Shown here: positions 39,079-50,142 of the stretch, one piece after another
Numbering within the stretch: the stretch's first letter is position 1
Layout of the letters: each line of letters begins with the position of its first letter
Position numbers and translations under genes: made by a program
NCBI GenBank assembly: GCA_031772625.1
Contig: CM062805.1
Location: 800,485,119 to 800,549,118 of the forward strand
Source of the DNA: Pinus tabuliformis
Taxonomy: Eukaryota; Streptophyta; Pinopsida; Pinales; Pinaceae
Direction of reading: 5' to 3'
DNA: 64,000 nucleotides
The notes under the pieces: model-generated
Database searches by the model: none
What the model was told of the DNA's origin: nothing
What the model saw: only the letters and a program-made list of their open reading frames with translations

Positions 39079-40624
39079 TGTTGGAAATAATACTGAGAGG
39101 GGGGGTAAATCAGTATTATCAGAAAAACTTTTTCATTTTATGCTCAGAAACATATACGCCACTTCAGTTAAGTGAAACAGCGTGTACACGCTACTGTGTC
39201 TAAAGAAACCAGCGTATAACAAGAAAACTTATGATTCAGTAGCTTATCTTCAGTAAATGCATCAAGACATTATTAACCATGATAGTAAAACAGGTGCAGT
39301 ATAATAGAGCAGATCATCACACAGAAAACACACACATGAACACCATGATATAAGGTGGAAACCCAATGTGGGTGAAAACCACCTGCTGCAAGTCGTCTCT
39401 ATCTTTCTTTAATATGAAACTTCAGTTTACAATCTTTTGTACTGGTGCAGCCTTATACCAGTACGCAGGCTACAACCTGCTGAAGGCTTCAACCTTCTCT
39501 CGTTCTCCAAACTTCCTTGGAAGGGAGCTCCAACCCCCTTTGCTCTTGTACTAGCTAAGATACTAGTACGTAGGTGCTGGCCTACAATCTTCTTTCCTTC
39601 AGGTACCACTTTTCATACATTTTCAGACTGGATATTCCTGAAGCACAACATTACAATTTGAAGACCACAATTCATTCAACTTTCATAACAGATCATTGAA
39701 GCACAAAACAACCAATACTAGCATCATCAATCTTTGAATCACTGAACCACTGAAACCCTGTCAACACCAGTCACCAGAACACAGAGCAGACTACATAACT
39801 CTTCAATAGCAGTCAGACCCAACTGCAACCCCAAAAATCAAACTTCAAAAGATATACGCTACTTCAATGAGAGAAACCCGCGTATACACGCGCTTTTACC
39901 AAAGACAACCTGCGTACAGATCTAAAAATAAATTCTCTTAACTTGCAGTTGTACCAGACATCAGTTAGACCCAGAACATAACATTGCGTCAGTATGCAGA
40001 TCTAGAAATAGGCATAATCAACCATATCATAATTGTGCATTTCAAACCATTAGATCCCAATATGTCCTTAGATCTAGTCTTCCATCAACCGGTGTGATCT
40101 CTCCTTAGCTTAAATCAAGCAACCCAGAACCTACATACCAGATCTCTTTCTTTTTCAGATATTCAAGACTTTTTCAATTGTGCAATTCCTAATGATCTTC
40201 TTCTCCTTATATAGCCTTAGGCCTTGCTCAATACCAAGAGCCAAAACCATAGAAATCCAATACCATCAACTTAAAAACTAGGGATCAACACGTCCGTCGA
40301 GACACCATGGTCCAAAACCATAGGCACAACTTCCAAGGAATAACCGCCATGGACCAAAGATAAGTTTTCCACATACACGCTCTTTTACTGAAGCCAACCT
40401 GCATGTACACGCGACTTGGTATATAGCGAACCTACGTATACACGACTTGGTATATAGTGAACCTGCTTGTATATGCGACTTGGTATATAGTGAACCAGCG
40501 TGTATATATTTTCTCTTCATACTTGTAGTCTGATCATCAATTCCTTGCTGCTATCCTTCTGCACTATGATTTGTCATCAGTGTGATTTGCCATCAAGGCC
40601 AACACTTGTCTCATAATGCCAACA
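39079..40624 (-). repeat. Copia 3' LTR
   Basis: TGTTGGAAATAATACTGAG to TAATGCCAACA on the plus strand, bordered internally by a polypurine tract. It contains palindromic words AGCGTGTACACGCT (39179-39192) and CGCGTATACACGCG (39879-39892) and three tandem ~32-bp repeats (40412-40508). Confidence 0.8.
40412..40508. repeat. Three tandem ~32-bp repeats in the copia LTR
   Basis: Units start CGACTTGGTATATAG at 40412, 40443 and 40476. Each ends with a variant of the LTR's CGTATACACG word. Confidence 0.8.
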
Positions 40625-41437
40625 ATCTCCCCCTTTGGACTTGATGGCAACCCCAAGATCCTTAGAACCATTCTCCCCCTTTGTCATCAAGGGCAAAGGG
40701 CTATGCTCCCCCTGAGTACATGCTAATATCTCTGCTTGGCTGTGCTGAAACATGCTCCCCCTGACTGTAGGCAATATCTACAAAAGATGTTCTTCAAAAG
40801 AACCAAGACCTTCCTATCACCAAAAGACTCAATACATACATCCATACTCCAAGAGGGGATACATTAGAAAGTTACATATAACAACCAATTATATTACATC
40901 ATTCATCCCAGGCATAGTGGGGAAACCAACATAGGCCGTTACATGACCTTGACACCATAAAAGAGATAAAAGAGATACATGACATAGAGACAACAAATCT
41001 AGACCAAGACTTATGAAAGTCACAAGCAGCATCTGATAAACATCTTTTAGATCAGCGACCAAGATTTCCTTCTGAGCTCCTTCTCCTAAAATCAACAACA
41101 GTTGTGTACTAGAACCAAAAGCATCTAAATGCCAACAATGCTTTATGAGACTTTAAGCTGTTCCCCCTGAACCTGTGCCTGCTGCACCCCCTGAAACTGT
41201 GCCTGAAGAATTCTGGCATACCCATCTCAGACCTTCTCCAACCAGAGTCTGCCCTTGCTATTCAGAACTCCATATACGCGACTTCTCCTCCATAAAATAG
41301 CGTATGTACGCGGATATGCTTTCTACAAAACGCGCACGTCATACACGCGCCTTTCCTAGCATAAATTGGCGTATATACACGGCTATCCCTTACGTAACTT
41401 GCGTATACCAACTTTTCTGTAGAACAGACAAGCTTCA
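40625..41437 (-). other. Copia 3' noncoding region with polypurine tracts
   Basis: The polypurine tract AAAGGGGGAGAT (minus, 40625-40636) abuts the LTR. More purine runs (GGGGGAGCAT type) occur at 40670-40770 and 41160-41200. CGTATAC/GTACGCG words recur at 41274-41410. No gene is seen. Confidence 0.7.
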
Positions 41438-42968
41438 TCAGCAGGATGAATCATCAACTACTCCCAACTTTTGTCTGAGATATTCAAAAGTTTCCCTGGG
41501 CAGTGGTTTTGTGAGAATATCAGCAACTTGTTCCTTAGAAGGAACATACTCCAACTTGACCTTCTGCTCAAGCACTTGTTCCCGAAGAAAATGGTACTTG
41601 ATTGGTATGTGCTTGGTCTTTGAGTGCATGACTGGATTCTTTGAAATGCTGATTTCACTTGTATTATCACATAAGATAGAGACTGGTGAAGTGCAAGTGA
41701 TTTGAAAATCCTGCAAGGTCTGCATCATCCAAAGAAGTTGTGTGCAACAAGATGCCGCAGCCACATATTCTGCTTCAGCTGTAGATAAGGCAATCGAACT
41801 TTGTTTCTTACTGAACCAAGATACTAATCTGGAGCCCATAAAGAATGCACCACCACTTGAGCTCTTCCTGTCATCCACGCTTCCGGCCCAATCTGCATCT
41901 GTATAAGCATGAAGTGTGAGATCTGTATCTCTAGGATACCATAATCCATAATTTTGTGTCCCTTGAAGATATTTGAAAATTCTCTTCATTGCCTGAAGAT
42001 GAGTCTCCTTTGGATTTGCCTGAAATCTCCCAACTATTCCGACTGCATGCATGATGTCTGGTCGGGTACCTGTCAAATAAAGCAAACTCCCAATCATGGA
42101 TCTATAAGTTGGTTGATGAACTACTGCTGATTCATCATTTGCACTGAGGCTGCATCCTGTAACCATGGGTGTACATACTGGCTTTGAATCTTCCATGCCA
42201 TACTTCTTCAAGATCTGCTTGAGGTAGTTGGTTTGAGACAAGAAGATGCCTCCTTCATTTTGTTGGATTTGCAATCCAAGAAAGTATGTCAATTCTCCAA
42301 GTAGTGACATTTCGAATTCTTTCTGCATAACCAAGGAAAAGTTTTGACTCATATTCTCTTCATTGCTGCCAAAGATAATATGATCTACATAAACAACAAG
42401 TATTAGCAATTTGTTATTTTCAACTTTTATATAGAGATTGCTATCTGCTGATCCTTTTGAAAAGCCTTGTTGGTGAAGATATTTGTCCAATCGATAGTAC
42501 CAAGCCCTTGGAGCTTGTTTGAGACCATAGAGAGCCTTTTTCAATTTGCATACAAGGTTTGGATCATTCCCAAGAATGAAACCATCTGGATGCTCAATAT
42601 ATACTTCTTCTTCTAAGTCTCCATTCAGAAAAGGCTGATTTCACGTCCATTTGAAATACCTTGAAGTTTTGAAAGCTTGAGAGAGCAAGGAACATTCGGA
42701 TGGCCTCAAGTCTTGGAACAGGAGCAAAGGTCTCTTCAAAATCTATTCCTTCTTGCTGCGCATACCCTTTACAAACAAGTCTAGCCTTGTTTCTAATTAC
42801 TTCTCCATTTTCATTCAATTTATTTTTGAAGACCCATTTTGTCCCTATGACATTTTTATCTTTTGGTCTAGGAACCAATTCCCAAGTGTTGTTCTTTTCG
42901 ATCTGCTCAAGTTCTTCATCCATTGCTTTGACCCAGCTGTTATCACTGAAAATGCTATTGTCAAAATT
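41438..42968 (-). pseudogene. Copia reverse transcriptase-RNase H, frameshifted
   Basis: The RT frame begins in [20 protein letters not shown] and MDVKSAF, shifts by an extra T in a T-run near 42629, then continues KKALYGLKQAPRAWY to the end. The catalytic YVDD box reads YVDHIIFGS: the second Asp is His (codon CAT, 42380-42382), which should abolish polymerase activity. RNase H motifs are intact (YTDADWAGS, STAEAEYVA, ILCDNTSEI) and the frame ends VDDSSC. The N-terminal part before [10 protein letters not shown] is missing. Confidence 0.9.
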
Positions 42969-43148
42969 TTTTTTAGTCTAGCTTAAAGACCGGGTGTTTT
43001 CGCAGCGCCTGGATTCTGTTTAGCAGTTTCGTAGCGCTACCTGTTTGCGTGGTTTTGTAGCGTGCTACGAAATTGGGAATTGGTTCAAGTTTTCAGCGAA
43101 GGTCTAAATCCTAGCATGCCTATTGTATAGAGTTTTGCTTTCCTCCAG
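42969..43148. other. Junction sequence with inverted GTAGCG/CGCTAC words
   Basis: After the copia break, TTTCGTAGC (43027-43035) pairs with GCTACGAAA (43064-43072), and smaller palindromes lie within. The 15-mer AGCAGTTTCGTAGCG (43022-43036) recurs as half of the palindrome at 45921-45954, so the two sites may bound one mobile unit. Confidence 0.45.
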
Positions 43149-43530
43149 GGATGTTGATGAGGGCAGTGACAGTGTGTCCAAGGAGGCACCCTATGATGAT
43201 GCAGCTATTGTGGGTTTGGCATCAAGTACATTAAGGGAGTTATCTCTGAATTCTGGCTCATGGGTGATTGTGAAAGATGTACATACTAATGTGGGAAACT
43301 TGCAGGAGTTTTTGTGTTGAATCCTTCAAACAAAAAATCTATTAAAATTCCACAAAACATAGAGAGTATTATGTTCTTAGCTGGCATGCTTGAAGCATCT
43401 GGGTCTTCTGTCAGCGTTCTGTTTGTCTGAAGATTATGCTTTAGTCATTGATCCACTGGTGGTGTATCTATCACTTCAATTGGTCTTTGATATTGGGTTA
43501 CATTTAGCATGCCTGAAAACATATAGGGCG
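43149..43530 (+). pseudogene. PEX6-like (peroxisomal AAA ATPase) N-terminal fragment
   Basis: Translation shows DDAAIVGLASSTLRELSLNSGSW, VIVKDVHTNVG and, after shifts, VLNPSNKKS and VVYLSLQLVFDIGLHLACLK. These follow the order of the N-terminal domain of plant PEX6, the ATPase that recycles peroxisomal import receptors. A splice-acceptor-like TTGCTTTCCTCCAG precedes it, so it looks like a genomic exon rather than a processed copy. Stops and frameshifts break it and no ATPase domain follows. Identification is from memory of the family and needs a search. Confidence 0.6.
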
Positions 43531-45218
43531 CAACATCAGGTGTTATAAAAATGCTTCAGGGGTCCTTTAATAGACTACTTAACAATGTTACCAAGTTCAG
43601 CTATGCCCAAAACAATGTCTTCAACACCTCTTTGAATGTTCAAGAACTGCTTCTCAGTGGTGACTTCAAGTCTGCTATTAATCTGTGATCTGTACTTCTA
43701 CAAGAGGAAGTCTGGTTTACAAATTCAAGGTCTTACTTCACCAAAGGAGGACTTGCTTCTAAATATGAGGATAGTTCCAAAATTCTGAACAAATCCGAAG
43801 CTGACCTCTCCACAGATTTAATTTGTTGTCCAAACAATGATCCACCTGTTCTTCGTCCTCTTTAGCTTTAAGTTCCTTCAAATCCAAGTTTTGTGCCTTT
43901 GCTTTACTAAATTATCCTTAGTAGAGTGCCTTTAAAAATTTACCACAGGGTCGAGGCAGAATATCATCTCAGGTGCAAGGATGATGTGTTATCGCAGGTT
44001 TGAAGTTGATGTGGGTTTGCACAGAAAAAGAGGGATTATAAAAAAAAGAACCAATTTCAGATCTTCACTTTCGTTCTATCTTCTCTGCACTTCCTCGCTT
44101 CTGTTCTGTTTCAGAACCGAGCTCATTATATTGACCGAAAGTTCTGGGCTGAAATGGACAACCTCAGTTGGATATATATACTTGTTAGAGTCTATGAAGA
44201 GACACGTCTCTTGGTATAATGGGCCGACATAACTATTTGAAAGCCAACCTGTGCTGTATTAATTTTTCTTTTTAAATTAATTTATGGCATGTAGGTTCAC
44301 CACCTCTGGGTGACATTTGATTTTTCTGAGGGAGAATTGTCATTGGCGGACCAAACAGCAGGGTTAAAGGTTCTTCGAAAGGATATGAAGATGCACACCT
44401 GCGCCATCCGAACAGGGTTCTTTCGTTTAGACTTCCGTCCTATCCATGTATACTATCTGAGTAATCTTAGGATAAAGGATAATGTAATTTAAAGTGGACA
44501 TAATGCGCTTTTAAACAAGAATCGAAATTTCAGGTCGTTGGTTTGGCACCGACATGAGTCATGATACAGATGGCGCAAATGGCTGAGTTCGAAATAGATG
44601 AATTTCCTTTGTCAAGGTGGATGCGATGTTGTCTTCTACAAACGCGGTAACGTGCCGGTTACATGCTCCAGCTGGCGACCAAGAAACTTCTCAAGCTCCA
44701 CAAAAGTTTTGGAGTTTAAAGAATTACCAAAGCACAAGTTATGAAAACAAATGTAAACTAATCTCATACTGACAGTGTGATTAATGGAACATGTTGAAGT
44801 TTCTCAGATTTTGTACTGATGTGCCAGTAATTGAGTCATAGTGAGAAAGTATGCATTTAAAAAAAAGTGTGACTTGATAACAGAGATCAATATATGTTGT
44901 ACATTGCAGCGAGTGGAGCTCCCTCATAAACCTGTAATATGGTGCATCTTCTCTGCAGGGAATGAGTCTATGCACATAGATAAGAGCGATTAGACTGAAG
45001 ACTGAGTTCTGAGCTATCAAGGGCCGAGTTCATTACAGATTTGAGTGGCTGGGGTATCATCTTTGTGTGGCTACCCGGAGGAGATGATCTTCACTCTGAC
45101 CCTGAGTCTACACATTGTTGGTGTTGCGGCCATTTTCTGGGCTGAATGCAGCTCTGAAATCAAGCTCTGTAACCAAGAACTGAAAATATAGTTGTGTTCC
45201 CTTGGAAAAATATTGATA
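43531..45218. other. Unidentified mosaic sequence between two host-gene fragments
   Basis: Only short frames are present (for example 43981-44232, 44310-44492). A stretch near 43560-43850 has coding-like composition (NNVTKFSYAQNNVFNTSLNV) but no family I know. The rest looks intronic or intergenic. Confidence 0.35.
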
Positions 45219-45612
45219 TTTAGAGAGTAAGAGCTACCAATTTTGGAGTCAAGCTGATGAGAATGGGTTTTTCTCTATAGAAAATGTTTGCCCTGGTACC
45301 TACAATCTCTATGGTTGGATGCCGGGTGTTCTTGGTGATTATATGAAAGAAGGCTTGATTAACATATATTCAGGTTGTAGGATAGATGTTGGGATTTTGA
45401 TCTATGAGCCCCCAAGAGATGGCCCTACTATATGAGAGATAGGTTTACCAGATCGCACTTCTGCAAAATTTTTCATTTCAGATCCCAAGCCTTGCCACAT
45501 CAACAAACTATTTCTCAATCATCCTGAAAGGTTCCGGCAATATGGCCTTTGGGAAAGATAATGCCATTGCTCGTCATGGCAACCATGGTTTGTACCATCT
45601 GTTTAATATTGA
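45219..45612 (+). pseudogene. Rhamnogalacturonan lyase fragment (PL4 family)
   Basis: Reads SYQFWSQADENGFFSIENV, then PGTYNLYGWMPGVLGDY, YEPPRDGPTI, a stop, EIGLPDRTSAKF and NHPERFRQYGLWER, typical of plant rhamnogalacturonate lyases. These enzymes cut the pectin backbone in the cell wall. The frame then jumps to GKDNAIARHGNHGLYHLF, the motif near the C-terminus, skipping roughly 70 residues. The catalytic N-terminal part is absent. A TGA where Trp is expected (TIWEIG) and the deletion make it a pseudogene fragment. Confidence 0.8.
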
Positions 45613-46992
45613 TGTTTCTGAAAACAATGGATTACATCCTTTGATTGATGGGTTTCAGATACCTCCTCATCACACTTATGCAGATAGCATATCTCTAACA
45701 AACTTGCTCTGTTTTGGCTTATATGACGCTGTGTTGAGTCAGTGGGATGGTAAAATCATGATGGTCTCATCAATTGCAGTTGGTTCATCTATTGGAGGTT
45801 TATGTTATAGGGACTGTGATTCTGAATCTCAGTATAGAATAGGTGAAACTGAAGATTGGCAACATCAGCTATTCAAGTCTGTGAGAAGTTTAAAGGAAGA
45901 CTGTGGTTTATTTAAATCACACAGCAGTTTCGTAGCGCGCTACGAAACTGCTGTAGGTGATGAGTTTAAAGTGCAGCGCAGCTAGTGTGATACTGTGAGC
46001 GGGAGTTAAGGAAGAGAAGCACCTGTCTATTAATATTACTTACAGCACATCTAAAACCTGGCATCGTTCCATACCTGGAGTTATTAAAAGATTTGGGAAC
46101 ATGCTGCTATACTTTAGGAGAATGTTGGGAGACAAAGACCGTTAAGATAGGAGCATCTCTTCTGGTCAATTAATGAGCTATCAGCGCTCTTAAGCATCCT
46201 AAATCAGCATCCATTGCACCTGTAGCTCAGCCATATCAGATTAATTGGAGGAGGACAGCTGTCAAAGCATTCAAGAAAGCATCAAGCATACGAGGAGAAT
46301 GAAATTAGTAGTTTATTTTGATTAGGATAGTGTGTAATTATAGTTCAGCATATTTGTAATTAATGCATTAGTGAGTAGCATGTAGGAATAATTAATAACC
46401 ACCTTCGAGGCTCCCCTCATGCTGGAGGAGGATGCTCGAGGTGTTTTAGTATGCTTGCCTATATATGGGCCAAGGTGAGATGTAGAAGGGGTTGGATATT
46501 TTTGAAGACTGTTTTGGCTTATGTGTAAACAGAGTTTTAGTAATACAGAAGACTGTTTTTCTTCTCAGGATTCACAATGGATCTTCTTGTTCAAATGTGT
46601 GATGGTATAGTTTCTTTAATGTTCTTTTACAGTTTGGTAAATGCATAATCACTCAGAACTCATGGATCATGCTCTGACTTCCTGTATGCCTTTGCAAACT
46701 GTGGTTTCATGTAAGTTATGTTTGAACATTTAGATGTAAAGTGCCCTGACTTCTATGAAAGACAGTGTTGTTGTTTACTGAGATATGAGTGACTCCATAA
46801 GCCCAATGGGAAGCAATTCTGTCCAGCCAGTACATTTTTCATGTGTCTTGTAAGAGTTAGCCATCTTGTTCAATATCAATAACCTATGAGAGAGCCCTCT
46901 CAGACTAAGGAGGCTAAGCCTTAGTTAAAAGCTTGGTTTGAAATAGTTACATAGAATCTTGCTGATTGGCAGCCTTCAGTACCTGATTTTGT
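45613..46992. other. Unidentified sequence with a perfect 34-bp palindrome
   Basis: The frame 45542-45985 continues past the lyase motif into ~110 unrecognised residues (QIPPHHTYADSISL, VLSQWDGKIMM). After 46000 no gene is seen. A TATATATGG (about 46462) downstream of an AT-rich stretch has the look of an LTR promoter, but no LTR ends could be fixed. Confidence 0.35.
45921..45954. repeat. Perfect 34-bp palindrome
   Basis: Both strands read the same from ACAGCAGTTTCGTAGCG to CGCTACGAAACTGCTGT, centred at 45937/45938 with no spacer. Half of it is repeated at 43022-43036. Confidence 0.95.
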
Positions 46993-47313
46993 GATAACAG
47001 TATTCATACTAAAAATCAAAATCAAATAAGCTTTTACCCTTTTGTTCCACACTAGATTTCTATTCTCCTTGAACCCATCTTAGGACACCTGTGTTATCTT
47101 TTAACAGATGTGCCACCCCGGCCAAGCTCCCCACCTGACAATGTCTTCCACCCAGATCGACCCACCAAAACGTGCCTTAAGGCCAAAAATAGGGGTAGTG
47201 CCCCATCTCCACCCCACGGAATAAGTAAAAAAACCTTAAAAGTAGTGGTATTTCACTTGCACCGAAAACAGCTCCCACTTATTCTACACCTCTCAAGTCA
47301 TTTCACAAAGTCA

Positions 47314-47347
<34 letters not shown>

Positions 47348-47453
47348 TGCTGATTCTGCCAAGCCGGTTCCCTTGGTTGTGGTTTTGCTAGATAGTAGAT
47401 AGGGACAGTGGGAATATTGTTAATCCATTCATGCACGTCACTAATTAGATGAT

Positions 47454-47484
<31 letters not shown>

Positions 47485-49737
47485 GTACTCTCGCCGTTTA
47501 CTGGCGCTTGGTTAAATTTCTTCACTTTGACATTCAGAGCACTGGGTAGAAATCACATTGCATTAGCATCCATAGGGACCATCACAATGCTTTGTTTTAA
47601 TTAAACAGTTGGATTCCCCTTGTCCGTAAGAGTTCTTAGTCGACTGTTCGATGCCTAGGGAAAATCCCCTGGTAGGGGGCATTCTACGCCTGTAGCCCAA
47701 TCAGCATGCGACTGCCTGCCCTCGCCACGAGAGCATCTTGGGCAGAGTACCGATAGCCCATGAATTGAGGGTGCGGACCCCTAGGCCCAACCCTCAGAGC
47801 CAATCCTTTTCCTAAAGTTACAGATCCATTTTGTCGACTTCCCTTACCTACATTGTTCTATTGACCAGAGGTTGTTCACCTTGAAGACCTGATGCGATTA
47901 TGAGTACGACCAGGCATGAATAGTACTCGGTCCTCTATATTTTCAAGGGCCGCCAAGGGCGCACCAGACACTACAAGACGTGCAGTGCTCTACCAGCTGC
48001 TAGACCCTATCTCTAGGTCAACTGATTCCAGGGTGGGCAAGCTGTTAAAAAGAAAATATAACTCTTCCCGGGACCCCCAATGACATCTCTGGATTTCCTA
48101 ATGTTGCCGCCCGCTGCCATGTCCCAGTTCAGGAATATTAACCCAATTCCCTTTTGATGCTCGTGTAGAGTGCACCCTTGATACAAGGTGTCCCTATCTC
48201 TTAGGATTGACTAACCCATGTCCAAGTGCTATTCACATGGAACCTTTCCCCACTTCAGTCTTCAAATTTCTCATTTGAATATTTGCTACTACCACCAAGA
48301 TCTGCGCCGGGGGCTGATCCATCCAAGCTCACGCCTGAGGTTTCTCAACGATCCCTGAATCCTCCTACTCATCAGAGCTAGGCAATTGCTCTGATGGTCG
48401 AGTATAGGTTGTGCGCTTCAGTGTCATCCATTTTTTATTCTAGTTGATTCAGTAGGTGAGTTGTTACACACTCCTTAGCGGATTTCAACATCCATGACCA
48501 CCATCCTATTATCTTAATCAACAACCACCCTTTGTGGGATCTAGGTTAGCACACAATTTGGCATCGTGACTCGACTTTCAGTTCATCCCGCATCGCCATT
48601 TCTACTTACCAAAAATGCCCCACTTGGAGCTCTCGATTCCATGGCACGGCTCAATGGAGTACCTATTTAAAGTTTGAGAATAGGTCGAGGGCGTTACGCC
48701 CCTAATGCCTCTAATCATTTGCTTTACCCGATAAAACTCGCCATGAGATCCAGCTATCCTGAGGGAAACTTCGGAGGAAACTAGCTACTAGATGGTTTGA
48801 TTAGTCTTTCACCCTTATACCCAAGTCAGACCAACGATTTGCACGTCAGTATCGCTACGAGCCTCCACCAAAGTTTCCTCTGGCTTCGCCCTACTTAGGC
48901 ATAGTTCACCATCTTTCGGGTCCCAATAGGTGTGCTCGCACTCGAACCCTTCACATAAGCTCAAGGTCGAACGATGATGCACCCCCCCAGAGAGGGGATC
49001 TCACTCGTCAACTTCCTTGCGCCTCGTAGGTTTTCAAACCCACCGACTCGCACACATGTTAGACTCCTTGGTCCGTGTTTCAAGACGGGTCAAATGGAAA
49101 GCCCGCCAGCCAACACCACAAGTGCGTAGGTCCACATGGCCCACCAAAAGGGTGTACGCTTCATTCCTTGACCACAACAACGGCAAAACGATAGGTAGTA
49201 ATCAACCCGTGCTTGTGACGATGCAGCAGCCCGTGTTGCTTTGCACCTCAAGTTGAGCGGCAGACCAGCCTGAGCTATTCCACATCTGACCGAGATGCAT
49301 CGATAGCCTCCATCCGCTTCCCTCCCAGCAATTTCAAGCACTATTTAACTCCCTTTTCAAATTCCTTTTCATCTTTCCATCGCGGTACTTGTTTGCTATC
49401 GGTCTCTTGCCCGTATTTAGCCTTGGACGAAATTTACCACCCAATTAGGGTTGCATTCCCAAACAACCCGACCCGTCGATAATGCCTCATGATGTGGCAG
49501 GGTCCTGGCCCGACGAGGCTGTCATCCTCTTAGGCACCCCCTTCCAAGGGACTTGGCCCAGGTCCGCCACTAAGGATGGTTCTATGGACTACAATTCAGG
49601 CGATGCCACCGCCCAATTTTCATGCTGGGCTCTTCCCGGTTTGCTCTCTACTACTAGGGGAATCCTTGTCAGTTTCTTTTCCTCCACTTAATTATATGCT
49701 TAAACTGAGTGGGTGTTCTCGCCTGAGCTGAGGTCGC
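46993..49737 (-). rRNA. Degenerate 25S rRNA (5' ~2.7 kb), pseudogene
   Basis: The plus strand is recognisable as the complement of plant 25S rRNA, for example around 47040 (GCTTTTACCCTTTTGTTCCA), 47455 (GAGGCATTTGGCTACCTTAA), 48760 (GCTATCCTGAGGGAAACTTC) and 49680 (TTTCCTCCACTTA). The rRNA 5' end is at ~49737 and the 3' ~0.6-0.7 kb is missing at the left. Very many C-to-T and G-to-A changes, mostly at former CpG sites, and small indels show it is not functional. Collinearity with ITS2 and 5.8S shows it came from genomic rDNA. Confidence 0.93.
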
Positions 49738-49980
49738 AAAGTTGGAGCTAAATCCACCCTACCTGATGGGGAGGACAAGAGAGAGCAAATAAAGTTCGAG
49801 CAATGCCACACAAAACCCACATCAGGTAACGCCGACTGCCCATCTGAGGGGACAAGATCACCGCCTGCCGACACATGCCACAGAACATCGCTTGAGGTAT
49901 TTTAGCTAACCACACCACATTGGGCATGGATGACCAACTCTGCTACTCCCTAACACATTGCAGGGAGCGTGTTTGAATGG
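49738..49980 (-). other. Degenerate ITS2
   Basis: About 243 bp between the 25S 5' end and the 5.8S 3' end, a normal length for a conifer ITS2. It is part of the inverted rDNA unit. Confidence 0.75.
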
Positions 49981-50142
49981 GATGCGATGCCCAAATGGAC
50001 GTGCCCTCGACCGAGGCCTCGAGCACAGATTGCATTCAAAAACTTGATGATTCGCGGGATTCTGCAATTCACGGTAAGTATCGCATTTCGCTACATTCTT
50101 CATTGTAACAAGAGCCAAGATATCCATTGCCGAGAGTCGTTT
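49981..50142 (-). rRNA. Degenerate 5.8S rRNA, pseudogene
   Basis: The complement of 5.8S is clear in GGGATTCTGCAATTCACGGT, AAGTATCGCATTTCGCTACA and GCCGAGAGTCGTTT. Length is about 162 bp. Mutations such as CATTGTAACAAGAG where rDNA has CATCGATGCGAGAG disrupt it. Confidence 0.92.

Larger units (their letters stand above)
39079..42968 (-). mobile_element. Ty1/copia element, 5'-truncated
   Basis: Minus-strand element with a 1546-bp 3' LTR (39079-40624), a purine-rich 3' region, RNase H and most of RT. It ends abruptly near 42968 in the RT N-terminus. Integrase, protease, gag and 5' LTR are absent. RT and RNase H lie downstream of the missing integrase, the copia order. A T-run marks the break. 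Confidence 0.85.

Noticed and set aside
42979-45985. Helitron with 3' hairpin and CTAG end near 45981
   Set aside because: CTAG followed by T lies ~27 bases after the palindrome, farther than usual, and no convincing A|TC 5' end is visible. Left as an open question under the palindrome finding.
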